From Caldilineaceae bacterium (lineage in GTDB: Bacteria > Chloroflexota > Anaerolineae > Caldilineales > Caldilineaceae), in contig JAHDWH010000052.1 of NCBI GenBank assembly GCA_023384455.1, positions 1 to 32,999 of the forward strand: a stretch of DNA of 32,999 bases, read 5' to 3'. The notes under the pieces were generated by a model. It was not told the origin of the DNA and made no database searches. It was given only the letters and a program-made list of their open reading frames with translations. Positions 8,383 through 16,221 of this stretch are shown here, piece by piece (the stretch's first letter is position 1; every line of letters starts with the position of its first letter). The translations under genes were made by a program, and so were the position numbers.

Positions 8383-8508
8383 CCGCACAGCCCATTTCAA
8401 AATTAGCAGACTGCGGACTACAGACAGCCACAGAGAAGATGTCGGGAGTGGTCGGTGGTCCGTCGTCTGCGGTCTACTGAAAATCGCAAAGAATACGCAA
8501 AAGCACTC
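8383..8508. repeat. Intergenic gap with a CTGCGG/CCGCAG dispersed repeat
   Basis: Between the convergent stops of the regulator and the nuclease candidate lies GCAGACTGCGGACTACAGAC, then ~35 bases on GTCCGTCGTCTGCGGTCTAC. The second block is almost identical to one at 13604-13628, and the pair forms an imperfect inverted repeat. No gene is visible. A structured 3' end shared by both genes is possible, but there is no U-tract typical of an intrinsic terminator. Confidence 0.5.
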
Positions 8509-9363
8509 TTATGGCCGGTTGCTCGGCAGCGGCTGCACATTCTGTTGCCACATAGCAAAACCGGTGTGGAAAATTCTGATTTGGCTGGCAAAGGGTAGTT
8601 CCGACAGCTTCTGTACATTCAATTTGGAGCTGTTGGGGTTGTAGTCAACGAAAATGACGACGAATTGAAATTGGGCGATGTCGGGGGAGAAGATAAGGGT
8701 TTTGAGTGCATCGACGCGATACTGGGGCATTCGATACAAGCCCAGTTCCAACTTCTGGTGGAAGAGTGCCTGCATCTCTGCTGCGATGGCTGCGGCTTGG
8801 GGTTTGATTGACTCGTAGTAGCCCGCCAGTTGCTCGTGGACTTCCTGGATGTCGTTGTTGAGGGCGTACTTAATTTCCATCAGGCAGACCGGGACTGTCT
8901 GGCCTTTTTTGTGAGGTTTCTTCCAAAAGATACCGGTTAAATCAAAACGGCCGTCGGCGGTTGTGTACTGCCTGTCCACAATCAGATACTCGGCGGTGTT
9001 GCGGGGTTCCAGATTATTGGCCCGGATAATCATCTGCTCGTATTCGATCTCTGCCGAGCGTTTGCCGTGTCTGACGATATTCTGCTTCAGAAAAGGAATG
9101 TCGCACAAAAACCTAGCGACAGTTTCTTGGCTGAATTCCGCCGGTATCTGAATTTCTGCCAAATACTTTTGGTGAATTTCTGGCCTATAGCCAAGACTTT
9201 TGGTTTCGGTCAACTTCAGCAGAGAGTTGCCTTTGAAGTAGAGATTGATGTAATTGTCACGGATTTCAAGGGTAAGATCAGGGTCAGCTCGTACAGTTTC
9301 GGTGATCCCTCTGAGAAATCCCGACTGCAAAGAGGCTAAGAAAGTGTCGGATAGTATGTGCAT
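8509..9363 (-). CDS. Hypothetical protein with PD-(D/E)XK nuclease-like signature
   Basis: I do not recognise a named family for this 284-residue protein. Two features suggest the PD-(D/E)XK nuclease fold. DGRFDLTGIFW, with Asp141, is followed after 21 residues by LMEIKYA, with Glu163 and Lys165, each at the end of a predicted beta strand. A Gln-rich helix, QEVHEQLAGYYES, comes next, where these enzymes often carry a Gln. The N-terminal part (NSLLKLTETKSLGYRP) looks like a beta-rich accessory domain. The start ATG at 9363 has GAGGGA upstream. There is no methylase, helicase or toxin partner next to it, and its base composition is visibly lower in GC than the neighbours, so it may be a transferred defence-type or orphan nuclease gene. 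Activity is inference. Confidence 0.6.
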   Translation of the reverse strand: MHILSDTFLASLQSGFLRGITETVRADPDLTLEIRDNYINLYFKGNSLLKLTETKSLGYRPEIHQKYLAEIQIPAEFSQETVARFLCDIPFLKQNIVRHGKRSAEIEYEQMIIRANNLEPRNTAEYLIVDRQYTTADGRFDLTGIFWKKPHKKGQTVPVCLMEIKYALNNDIQEVHEQLAGYYESIKPQAAAIAAEMQALFHQKLELGLYRMPQYRVDALKTLIFSPDIAQFQFVVIFVDYNPNSSKLNVQKLSELPFASQIRIFHTGFAMWQQNVQPLPSNRP

Positions 9364-9400
9364 AGTAGAATCCCTCGCTTTTTTAAGCGCGTTAGTGACC

Positions 9401-10282
9401 TCAACGAAACATCAGCACAGGAATCGGGCAGGAGCGCAGCATCGCGCTGGTGGTGCTGCCGATAATCAGCGTGCGGATGTGGGAATGGCCGTAGGCCCCC
9501 ATCACCAGCAGGTCTATCCCGTGGGATTTGACGTAGGCGGCGATGACATCATCGGCTTTGCCCGGTTTCAGTTCCGTCTGCACAGCAAAACCGGCCTGGG
9601 TCAGCCGTGCCGCGGCCTGAGCCAGTGTGCGCCGGTTCTCGTCGTTGTCCGCACCGATTTTGAGCAGATGGCACTCCAATCCGGCCAGGAGGGGGCTGGC
9701 GGCCACGAAATCCAGGGCTTTGCGGGTGCTGGGGCCGCCGTCATAGGCGATGACAAAACGCTCGATAGGCCGGAAGGCCCGGGAAGCGACCAGTACCGGA
9801 TGATGGGCGGCCCGCACCACCCGCTCCAGATTGGAGCCGAGATGCCTGCTGGCAAAGTCGGCGTGTTCGCCCCGTTTGCCCAGCACAACCAGTTGGGTGG
9901 TGGATTCCAGTTCGCTGATGGTTTCTACCAGAGAACCCCGGCGGTGCAGGGGGGAGACAGTGTTCGCACCAGCCTCGGCCAACTGCTCTTTGGCGTGTTC
10001 CAGAATCAGCTTGCCCTTCTGCTGGTCCAGTTTGCCCCTGGCTTCGTCCATTTGGGTCAGCTTTTCCAGCAGCGCGCTCTTGGCCCCCAGCCCGATGGCC
10101 CCGCTCAAGTCTGTGGGCGCGGCATACTCCGAGCCAGGCGGCTGGATGTGCAGCGCCTGCACGGGTGCTTCCAGCCGCCGGGCTGCCCAGACCGCGTGGT
10201 CCAGCACGCTGTCGGTGTAGACCGAACCATCCACGCAGGCCAAAACGGCGTTGTTGGCGGTTATACTTTGTGTATTTGTCAT
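9401..10282 (-). CDS. Universal stress protein with two tandem Usp domains
   Basis: This 293-residue protein has two Usp folds. The first (~10-150) starts NNAVLACVDGSVYTDSVLDHA and has VVLGKRGEHADF. The second (~155-293) has FVIAYDGGPSTRKALDF and ends with LVMGAYGHSHIRTLIIGS, which fits the ATP-binding pattern G-2X-G-9X-G(S/T). Tandem Usp proteins bind ATP or other nucleotides and are linked to stress survival. The frame continues upstream to 10426, but that part is encoded by a dispersed repeat; the ATG at 10282 begins the conserved domain and is preceded by GGGG. It lies 325 bases downstream of a SulP transporter gene on the same strand, a pairing that recurs in bacteria. Confidence 0.9.
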   Translation of the reverse strand: MTNTQSITANNAVLACVDGSVYTDSVLDHAVWAARRLEAPVQALHIQPPGSEYAAPTDLSGAIGLGAKSALLEKLTQMDEARGKLDQQKGKLILEHAKEQLAEAGANTVSPLHRRGSLVETISELESTTQLVVLGKRGEHADFASRHLGSNLERVVRAAHHPVLVASRAFRPIERFVIAYDGGPSTRKALDFVAASPLLAGLECHLLKIGADNDENRRTLAQAAARLTQAGFAVQTELKPGKADDVIAAYVKSHGIDLLVMGAYGHSHIRTLIIGSTTSAMLRSCPIPVLMFR

Positions 10283-10316
10283 AAAAACCCCAATCCAAAG
10301 GCTGTTTGAGCCACTG

Positions 10317-10462
10317 AGAGCCTGAATTATTAAACAGGCTCTTGATCTGACCACAGAAAAGACGGAATACACAGAAAAAAAGCGAAAGAGAATTTTTCGT
10401 GTATTCTGTGTCTTCTGTGGTTGCAAAGCTGCGCGAAGAGCCTGAATTATTAAACAGGCTCT
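10317..10462. repeat. Compound repeat: identical 26-bp hairpins bracketing an imperfect palindrome
   Basis: AGAGCCTGAATTATTAAACA followed by GGCTCT occurs identically at 10317-10342 and 10437-10462; each copy is itself a small hairpin (AGAGCCTG/CAGGCTCT). Between them, 10351-10372 and 10399-10420 form an imperfect inverted repeat of the CCACAGAAGACACAGAATACAC type. Half of the hairpin, inverted, recurs at 12368-12384 at the stop codon of the RNA ligase gene. The block lies between the SulP and Usp genes. Confidence 0.85.
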
Positions 10463-10507
10463 GATGAACTCTGATAAAAACGGATGTTTTTTTGCTGCCC
10501 TGAAAAT

Positions 10508-10594
10508 AGAACGCGGATGACGCGGATTCGGCTGATTGACGCGGATTAAAAATCTGCGTACATCTGTGGTTTCTGCGTAATCTGCGTCCCCTCT
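10508..10594. repeat. Dispersed ACGCGGAT/ATCTGCGT repeat, longest copy
   Basis: The stretch alternates GACGCGGATT-type units with ATCTGCGTA-type units, so it is a composite of inverted short motifs. Bases ~10541-10576 match 31727-31763 on the opposite strand almost perfectly (one difference seen). Related blocks are at 12308-12330, 15990-16025 and 22433-22499. All are intergenic. No ORF is credible here. Confidence 0.8.
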
Positions 10595-10607
10595 TTTTCC
10601 ATCCCTC

Positions 10608-12089
10608 TCAATGTTTCAGCATTAGTTCCAGGGCGTCGGGCTTGTCATAGGTGGCGAGCCGGTCCACAATTGTGGTGCTGGCCTCGTTCATCCCCACCAG
10701 TTCGACGGCAGTTCCTTCCCGGCGGAATTTGAGCACCACTTTGTCCAGCGCGCCCACACCGGTCAGGTCCCAGAAATGGGCCTGGCTTACGTCGATGACC
10801 ACCCGCTCGATGACTTCTTTGAAGTCGAAGCCTGTCGCAAACTGATCGGCGGAAGCAAAGAAGACCTGGCCGTAGACCCGGTAGTTGCGCTGTTCACCGT
10901 CGGCGGAGAGGGTCGATTCCACCGCCAGCAGCCTCGAGACTTTGCGGGCAAAGAAGATGGCACTGAGCAGCACACCCACCCCCACGCCCTGGGCCAGGTT
11001 GTGGGTGAAGACCACCACCAGCACCGTCGCAATCATCACAAAACTGGAGGTCTTGGGATGGACGGTCAGATTCTTGATGGAGGACCAGCTAAATGTGCCG
11101 ATGGCAACCATTATCATCACCGCCACCAGCGCGGCCATTGGAATCTGGCGCACCAGATCGCCCAGCACCAGAATCAGAAAGAGCAGAAAGCCGCCAGCCC
11201 AGAGAGTGGAGAGCCGTCCCCGCCCGCCGGATTTGACGTTGATGACCGACTGACCGATCATCGCACAACCGGCCATCCCCCCAAAAAAGCCAGCCACAAT
11301 ATTGGCGATGCCCTGGCCCGTACACTCCTGATTCTTGGCGCTGGGGGTGTCGGTCAAATCGTCCACAATCACCGCCGTCATTAGGGATTCCAGCAGCCCC
11401 ACCACCGCCAGTGTAGCCGAGTAGGGCAGGATGATCAATAGCGTTTCCAGATTCAGGGGGATATTGGGCAGGAGAAAGAGGGGGAAGGCGTTGGGCAGCT
11501 CGCCCATATCGCCGACTGTGCGGATGTCCAGACGCATAAAAATGCTGAAGGTGGTCAGGACAATAATCGCAATCAGCGGCGAGGGCACGGCTTTGGTGAC
11601 GTAGGGGAAGAGATAGATAATCCCCAGCCCCGCGGCCACCATCGCATAGACGACCCAACTGGCGTTGTCGAATTCGGGCAGTTGGGCCATAAAGATCAGA
11701 ATCGCCAGGGCGTTGACAAAACCCGTCGTCACTGAACGGGAGACAAAGCGCAGCAGACTGCCCAGGCGCAACACCCCGGCCAGAATTTGCAGGATACCGG
11801 TCAGGATTGTGGCCGCCAGCAGATATTCCAGGCCGTAGTTCTTGACCAGCGAGACCATCACCAGGGCCATCGCCCCCGTGGCCGCAGAGATCATCCCCGG
11901 CCGCCCCCCCACAAAGGCAATGACGACGGCGATGCAAAAGGAGGCGTAGAGACCGACTTTGGGGTCTACCCCGGCGATGATCGAAAAGGCGATGGCTTCC
12001 GGGATGAGGGCGAGGGCGACGACCGTGCCCGCGAGCAGATCGCCGCGGATGTTACCAAACCACTGGGCTTGCAGACGCGAAACAGACAT
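10608..12089 (-). CDS. SulP family inorganic anion transporter (SLC26-type) with STAS domain
   Basis: This 493-residue inner-membrane protein starts [21 protein letters not shown], the signature of the SulP/SLC26 family, and has about ten to fourteen hydrophobic segments up to ~385. A cytoplasmic STAS domain follows (~395-493, [22 protein letters not shown]), where the loop normally reads DxSG and here reads DLTG. Family members import sulfate, bicarbonate or other anions, often with sodium or protons. The conserved [23 protein letters not shown] loop is intact. The substrate cannot be read from sequence; bicarbonate or sulfate is most likely. It is upstream of the Usp gene on the same strand, with repeats between them. 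The ATG at 12089 is the natural start. Confidence 0.93.
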   Translation of the reverse strand: MSVSRLQAQWFGNIRGDLLAGTVVALALIPEAIAFSIIAGVDPKVGLYASFCIAVVIAFVGGRPGMISAATGAMALVMVSLVKNYGLEYLLAATILTGILQILAGVLRLGSLLRFVSRSVTTGFVNALAILIFMAQLPEFDNASWVVYAMVAAGLGIIYLFPYVTKAVPSPLIAIIVLTTFSIFMRLDIRTVGDMGELPNAFPLFLLPNIPLNLETLLIILPYSATLAVVGLLESLMTAVIVDDLTDTPSAKNQECTGQGIANIVAGFFGGMAGCAMIGQSVINVKSGGRGRLSTLWAGGFLLFLILVLGDLVRQIPMAALVAVMIMVAIGTFSWSSIKNLTVHPKTSSFVMIATVLVVVFTHNLAQGVGVGVLLSAIFFARKVSRLLAVESTLSADGEQRNYRVYGQVFFASADQFATGFDFKEVIERVVIDVSQAHFWDLTGVGALDKVVLKFRREGTAVELVGMNEASTTIVDRLATYDKPDALELMLKH

Positions 12090-12383
12090 TTACTTTCCTG
12101 ACACTATTTTGTAGTTCCAGATTTTGCGATTCTGGCGGACGGGTGTGGGCAAACCCATTGACTCTACCATAGGTCAGGCGGATCGGCGGCATTTTGGGGT
12201 GTGGGGCGTAGGTGCGGGGGAGACATGGGTTGGGTGAATCCCCAAAGGTAACTGTTCAGCCATCCCACCCTACCCCTCCCCATTCTGGCAGCTTGTCGGG
12301 GTAGCACAGAATAGAACGCGGATTGAGCAAAAAGTACGGGAGAAAGCCGGATTTTTCTCGATTCTATTTAATAATTCAGGCTC
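12090..12383. repeat. Intergenic gap with three kinds of repeat fragment
   Basis: No gene is visible. GTAACTGTTCA and the CCC-rich run after it (from ~12248) resemble 21738-21770. GAACGCGGATT at ~12315 belongs to the ACGCGGAT family. AAAGTACGGGAGAAAGCCGG and what follows (~12331-12365) match the reverse complement of 16027-16062. TTAATAATTCAGGCTCT at 12368-12384 is half of the hairpin found twice near 10.3-10.5 kb. This gap also has to hold the SulP promoter, which I could not locate. Confidence 0.6.
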
Positions 12384-13442
12384 TTACAGATCCGTCGTAT
12401 CCTGCTCCGCCACCTTCCCGAACAGATAGCCATCCCCCACATATTTGAGAATGACCCGCCCGATCTTCAGGTCGTGGCGCTCGCGGACCGGTTTGACCAC
12501 CACCCCTTCCCGTCCGTGGGCGCCGCCTACCAGAGATTCCCCGTCCGAGAAACGTTTGGCAACCGCCAGGGAGAATTCACCCCGATAGAGCAGGGGAACG
12601 CTCTCAATCTGGTACTCGGCGCATAGGGAAGCAAACTCGCCGTAATCCATATACTTGCCATCCACCATCAGATCGAAGGCGCGGAAGGCGACTGCATTCT
12701 GGCCGTAGGTATAGGCCTGGATGCCCCGGCCATAGACCTCGCCGAAGATGACCGCCTGCCGGTGTCCCCGCCGTTCCAGTTCGGCCAGCAATTCGGCCAC
12801 GCCGGGCAGAGTGTGGGGATACCAGTAGGTATTCTGCTGCATAGCTTCGGCGCTCTCCGGCATTTTGCGGCGCAGTCCCCGTGAACCGGCCATCCGCAGC
12901 CGCTCCCCTCCTTCAACCACAAAACCGACCCGGCAGTTCGTGCCGTGAATCTTCTCTGTAATGACCACTTCTTCCCCCGGCAGCAAAACGTCGGGATAGC
13001 TGCGCATATTTTCGATGTCTGTGTAGAGAGGGAATTGGGGGTGGCCCGTTACAGAATCACCCGCCATCAGTTTGAGGGGTGGATTGTATTTGGTGGCCCC
13101 GTAGCGGTCGGCCACGTCCTGGCCGACGGCGACGCCCGGCTCGGCTTCCACCACCAGCCCGAAAGAAGGCTCCCCCCGCAGCCGCACCCGGTGGATGACC
13201 AGCACCGGATTGCCGTCGATGTCTGTGCGCTCCTTCAGATATTGAGTCACATTCAGACGCTCTGCCACCTCCCGGGGCAGCACAGTGCCCTGCTCAAAAT
13301 AGACAATCGGATCGCCGTTCTGATAGATCCCCTTGCGGACGCAGACCTGCCAGCCGCCCACCGTCGCCAGTTCCAGCGCATCCGCGTTGCTGTGGGGGCG
13401 AATATCTTCAATCGTCGTAACTTCCACTCGAATTGTGCTCAT
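12384..13442 (-). CDS. RNA ligase, DRB0094/Rnl5-like family
   Basis: This 352-residue protein fits the RNA ligase family typified by Deinococcus radiodurans DRB0094, which joins a 3'-OH RNA end to a 5'-phosphate at nicks. It has an N-terminal OB-like module (~1-140, IEDIRPHSNADALELATVGG), then a covalent nucleotidyltransferase domain. Motif I is TEKIHGTNCRV, with the adenylated Lys164; motif III is VIFGEVYGRGIQ, motif IV REGVVVKP and motif V VILKYVGDGYL. All catalytic motifs look intact. The frame opens 20 residues earlier, but GAGGAGG upstream of the ATG at 13442 fixes the start. No end-healing kinase/phosphatase or RtcB partner is adjacent, so it appears to stand alone in RNA repair. Confidence 0.88.
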   Translation of the reverse strand: MSTIRVEVTTIEDIRPHSNADALELATVGGWQVCVRKGIYQNGDPIVYFEQGTVLPREVAERLNVTQYLKERTDIDGNPVLVIHRVRLRGEPSFGLVVEAEPGVAVGQDVADRYGATKYNPPLKLMAGDSVTGHPQFPLYTDIENMRSYPDVLLPGEEVVITEKIHGTNCRVGFVVEGGERLRMAGSRGLRRKMPESAEAMQQNTYWYPHTLPGVAELLAELERRGHRQAVIFGEVYGRGIQAYTYGQNAVAFRAFDLMVDGKYMDYGEFASLCAEYQIESVPLLYRGEFSLAVAKRFSDGESLVGGAHGREGVVVKPVRERHDLKIGRVILKYVGDGYLFGKVAEQDTTDL

Positions 13443-13908
13443 AACAGTAGCCCTCCTCTTCGCGCAGACCGTCGCCTGCCCGTCAGCAATTGCCGATGGC
13501 AAGCGGGGTAACCGTTGCCCACACGGTCATTCTATCACAACCGACAATCAATAGACCGCAGACGGCGGACCACCCGCCGTCACCCGCGTCTTCCCTGTTG
13601 CGATCCGTCGTCTGCGGTCTGCGGTCTACCGACAAGCGGTCTGTTCCAAGAGAATGGCTAATTTTAATTGGCACACCAACTTTTCGATGATATAGTTAGC
13701 CTACTGTCAGCAAGGTTTTTGCGTTATCGTAGGCGCTGCTTCTAGCTGCGCAAGAGACGAGTGCCCCTTCGGCTGCCTGTGCGGTTCAAAACCACACCTA
13801 CGATCTTCCACGCCCTGGCCGATTGAACCCCAGGCCCTGGCGGTGATGAGGGACTGGCTGGCGGAGCAGGGGGCATCGGGAAGGATGAATGACAGGAGGA
13901 GCGGTGTG
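13443..13908. repeat. Intergenic gap with CTGCGGTCT inverted repeats; no clear gene
   Basis: ATAGACCGCAGACGGCGGAC at ~13550 and TCCGTCGTCTGCGGTCTGCG at ~13604 form an imperfect inverted repeat of the family also present at 8406-8480. Further right, GTAGGCGCTGC (~13729) and CCACACCTACGA (~13790) loosely resemble the GTAGGTGCGG hairpin at 16088. Just before the next gene, ~13815-13880 can be read as the end of a helical protein (ALAVMRDWLAEQGAS), possibly a gene remnant. This gap also holds the divergent promoters of the RNA ligase and the DUF123 gene, which I could not pick out. Confidence 0.5.
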
Positions 13909-14346
13909 ATGCAGGCCGAACCGGGAACTTACGCGCTGGTTTTGGAGAGCCAATCCTGGCAACAAATTCAGGTCGGTCGTTGGCGCGCGCTTGAACTGCG
14001 CCCCGGCTATTACGTCTACATCGGCAGCGCCTTTGGCCCTGGCGGTCTGCGGGCACGGGTAGCCCGCCATTTTCGCCAGGAGAAGAAGCTGCGCTGGCAC
14101 ATCGACTATCTGCGCGTCCACACGACGCCCTTGGGGGTCTGGCTCTCGAATGGACCCCTGCGCCTGGAACACATCTGGGCCACCCGTCTGGCGCGCAGCG
14201 ATGGGTTTACGCCCCTGCCCGGCTTTGGCAGCAGCGACTGCCGCTGTCAAAGCCATCTCTTTCAGACGGAGCGGGTGGAGAGGCTGGCCCCGCTTCTGGA
14301 TGAGGTGAACGAACAGACAGACTGGTGGCCCTGTCCCGATTTTTGA
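13909..14346 (+). CDS. DUF123 family protein (GIY-YIG-like fold)
   Basis: This protein of ~145 residues shows the DUF123 pattern: GTYALVLES at the N-terminus, the GIY-YIG-like strand GYYVYIGSAFGPGGLRARVARH (written in part), RWHIDYLR, and the family-typical C-terminal block GSSDCRCQSHLF with two conserved cysteines. The family is related to GIY-YIG nucleases and sometimes fused to endonuclease III, but no activity is established. AGGAGG lies ten bases before the ATG at 13909. The frame can be extended to 13843, but the extra residues are not family-like. It precedes the MBL hydrolase by 78 bases on the same strand. Confidence 0.85.
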   Translation: MQAEPGTYALVLESQSWQQIQVGRWRALELRPGYYVYIGSAFGPGGLRARVARHFRQEKKLRWHIDYLRVHTTPLGVWLSNGPLRLEHIWATRLARSDGFTPLPGFGSSDCRCQSHLFQTERVERLAPLLDEVNEQTDWWPCPDF

Positions 14347-14424
14347 CAGATTGACAAATGGACAGCAGACCCAATCTGGGGTATCTTTGGGGGGATCGAT
14401 CCATCCACCCCCGGAGGAGCTGTC

Positions 14425-15234
14425 ATGCATCCCCTTGCCGATCTCTCTGTCCTGCCCGGCCAGGTAGCTGTCCACTGGTTCGAGCAAAGCTGTTACGCGC
14501 TGAAGGACGCCGCGGGTACAGTTATCCAACTGGACCCCTATTTTCCCCGCCAGCGCAGCCCGGAACGTTTCATCCACCCTCAGCCGCCGTTGGACGAAGC
14601 AACTCTTCCCACGAATTTTGTTCTGCTTACCCATTCCCACAACGACCACACCTGGCCCGAATCCATCAGCCGTATCTGGGCTGCTTTTCCTCACTGTCGC
14701 TTCGTTGGCCCCCCGGAGAGCATTGAGCGAATTCATCGGGAAACCCCCGTCAACCCGGCGCAGACCCAAGTGATTCAGGCCGGGGAAACATTGAAACTGG
14801 CCGGTTATAGAGTCCACGCGGTCTATGCCAAGCCGCCCGTCGGTGATCCAGACGCAGGTATCAGCCCGCCGGATGTGACCCATCTGGGCTATGTGTTGAT
14901 TGTGGATGGCGTGCGTCTCTACTTTTCCGGCGATCCCATCCACACCTTTGCAGATCACCCGGCATTGCTCCAGCCGATTGCGGACCTGCAACCCCACATC
15001 GGCTTTCTGACCACCCACCCCAGCGAAGGAGAGTTTCCTTTTTTCGCTGGCTGTGTGAAAATGGCCCAGGCCATCGGTCTGCGCCACGCGGTTCCTGCCC
15101 ATCGGGCCTGTTTTGTAAAACGGGACTACGACCCGGACCAGTGGGCCGCCCACTTCCCCAGCCCTGGGCCGTTGCCCCTGATTATTCCCTACAATAGCCA
15201 CATTCTCTACCCATCCAATCCCGAAGGAAGATAG
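14425..15234 (+). CDS. Metallo-beta-lactamase-fold hydrolase, UlaG-like
   Basis: This 269-residue cytoplasmic protein has the MBL metal site: LTHSHNDHTW gives the HxHxDH motif (His70, His72, Asp74, His75), LYFSGDPIHT supplies the bridging Asp and VPAHRACF a late His. The arrangement VHWFEQSCYALKDAAGT at the N-terminus is like the UlaG/L-ascorbate-6-phosphate lactonase and YtkL-type group. GGAGGAG precedes the ATG. Its stop is only two bases from the start of the HpcH/HpaI aldolase, so the two are almost certainly co-translated. A lactonase plus aldolase pair would suit sugar-acid breakdown, but the substrate is inference. Confidence 0.88.
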   Translation: MHPLADLSVLPGQVAVHWFEQSCYALKDAAGTVIQLDPYFPRQRSPERFIHPQPPLDEATLPTNFVLLTHSHNDHTWPESISRIWAAFPHCRFVGPPESIERIHRETPVNPAQTQVIQAGETLKLAGYRVHAVYAKPPVGDPDAGISPPDVTHLGYVLIVDGVRLYFSGDPIHTFADHPALLQPIADLQPHIGFLTTHPSEGEFPFFAGCVKMAQAIGLRHAVPAHRACFVKRDYDPDQWAAHFPSPGPLPLIIPYNSHILYPSNPEGR

Positions 15235-15236
15235 CA

Positions 15237-15962
15237 ATGACAACTGAAAAAAATCTGCGCGCACGCATTGCCGCCGGTGAAGAGCTGGTGGCCCTGCGCT
15301 CCAACATCGAGTGGAGTCAGGACGAGCTGGCCACGATCTGGGCCAAAGGCGAGTACGACTTTATCTGGCTGGACAGCCAACACTCGGCCTATAGCGACCA
15401 TCTGCTGATCGCCTTTACCGGTGCCGCCGAGACGCTGGGCATTCCTGTGCAATTGCGCATCCCCCACACCCGGGATGCCCACAAAGTAGGCCGCTTCTTT
15501 GATTTGGGCCCCACCGGCGCGCTGGTGCCCGAAGTGATGGAAGAATCCAGCGTGCAGGACGCGCTTGATTTTGCTTACTACGGCCCCATCGGGCGGCGCA
15601 GTTGGGGCGGGGCCAACCGGCTGGGCGTGCGCAACAAAACCGCGCCAGGCCCCCGGCTGGAGTACGCGGCCTGGTGGAATAATACAGTCCTTCTCAGCAT
15701 TCAGATCGAATCGGTGGAGACCGTCACAAACATCGCCCGTCTGGTCAAGCCGGGGATTACCCACGTGACCTTTGGGCCGAACGATCTGCAATTCAGCCTG
15801 GAACTCCACCCGGAATTCCCGCTGAAGACGGTGGAAGCCTGTATGGCGAATGTGCGGGATCAGCTCCAGGGCAGCGGTATCCGCATTGCTATGGGCACAG
15901 GCACCGCGCCGGAAGAGCGGCAGAAGTATCGGGACCTGGGCGTGACAATCTTCCAGGCCTAG
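15237..15962 (+). CDS. HpcH/HpaI aldolase family protein
   Basis: This 241-residue class II pyruvate aldolase-like protein has FIWLDSQHSAYSD (catalytic-type His49), ALVPEVMEES and LLSIQIESVETV (metal-ligand Glu), and HVTFGPNDLQFSL (Asp ligand/loop). Family members cleave 4-hydroxy-2-oxoacids such as 2-keto-3-deoxy-rhamnonate or 4-hydroxy-2-oxoheptanedioate into pyruvate and an aldehyde, using a divalent metal. The usual second motif around the phosphate-like binding Arg reads LRIPHTRDAHKVGRFFDLG. GGAAG precedes the ATG, and the gene follows the MBL hydrolase by two bases. The exact substrate is not recognisable, and a citrate-lyase-like role is less likely given the length. Confidence 0.85.
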   Translation: MTTEKNLRARIAAGEELVALRSNIEWSQDELATIWAKGEYDFIWLDSQHSAYSDHLLIAFTGAAETLGIPVQLRIPHTRDAHKVGRFFDLGPTGALVPEVMEESSVQDALDFAYYGPIGRRSWGGANRLGVRNKTAPGPRLEYAAWWNNTVLLSIQIESVETVTNIARLVKPGITHVTFGPNDLQFSLELHPEFPLKTVEACMANVRDQLQGSGIRIAMGTGTAPEERQKYRDLGVTIFQA

Positions 15963-15989
15963 CCGTCTGTCGGAGAGGCAAGAAGTCGA

Positions 15990-16062
15990 ACGCGGATGAC
16001 GCGGAACGGGCGGATTTTTGCGGATAGAGTCGAGAAAAAATCCGGCTTTTTCCGTACTTTCT
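15990..16062. repeat. ACGCGGAT repeat joined to a CCGGCTTTTTCCGTAC block
   Basis: GAACGCGGATGACGCGGAAC opens the block and belongs to the dispersed ACGCGGAT family. It runs into GAGTCGAGAAAAAATCCGGC and CTTTTTCCGTACTTTCTG, which match the reverse complement of 12331-12365. The same two parts are therefore adjacent at two loci, though the second part is in opposite orientation. Confidence 0.75.
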
Positions 16063-16174
16063 GTACTGATCGACGAGATGATAAAACGTAGGTGCGGTTT
16101 GTAACCGCACTCTCACCCGAAGAAGTGCGGTTGCAAACCGCACCTACAGATTCCACCATTTTCTTGATCAGTAC
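16063..16174. repeat. Nested palindrome with GTAGGTGCGGTTTG arms
   Basis: Inner arms 16088-16110 and 16125-16147 are 23 bases, inverted, with one difference (a G-U pair in RNA), around a 14-base loop. Outer arms GTACTGATC (16063-16071) and GATCAGTAC (16166-16174) are perfectly inverted. The block sits ~50 bases upstream of the ThDP enzyme start, so it may lie in its leader. The inner arm GGTGCGGTTTGTAACCGCAC is a quasi-palindrome, like the arms of the GGTGCGWCGCAC family. Confidence 0.85.
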
Positions 16175-16221
16175 AATACTTCCCATTTTCTGCTGCTTTT
16201 TGGATGAAGGAGGGCCTACCC

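Noticed and set aside
9364..9400. GCGCTTAAAAAAGCG as a terminator for the Usp gene
   Set aside because: The stem is short and AT-poor in pairing strength, and no U-tract follows it on the minus strand.
10283..10426. 48-codon N-terminal extension of the universal stress protein
   Set aside because: It is encoded by dispersed repeat sequence, and the conserved domain starts at the ATG at 10282.
10317..10462. Possible minimal CRISPR array
   Set aside because: Only two repeats, 94 bases between them containing its own palindrome, and no cas genes.
13798..15264. 488-codon minus-strand ORF opposite the DUF123 and MBL genes
   Set aside because: It lies antisense to two conserved families with good ribosome-binding sites and shows no family motif of its own.
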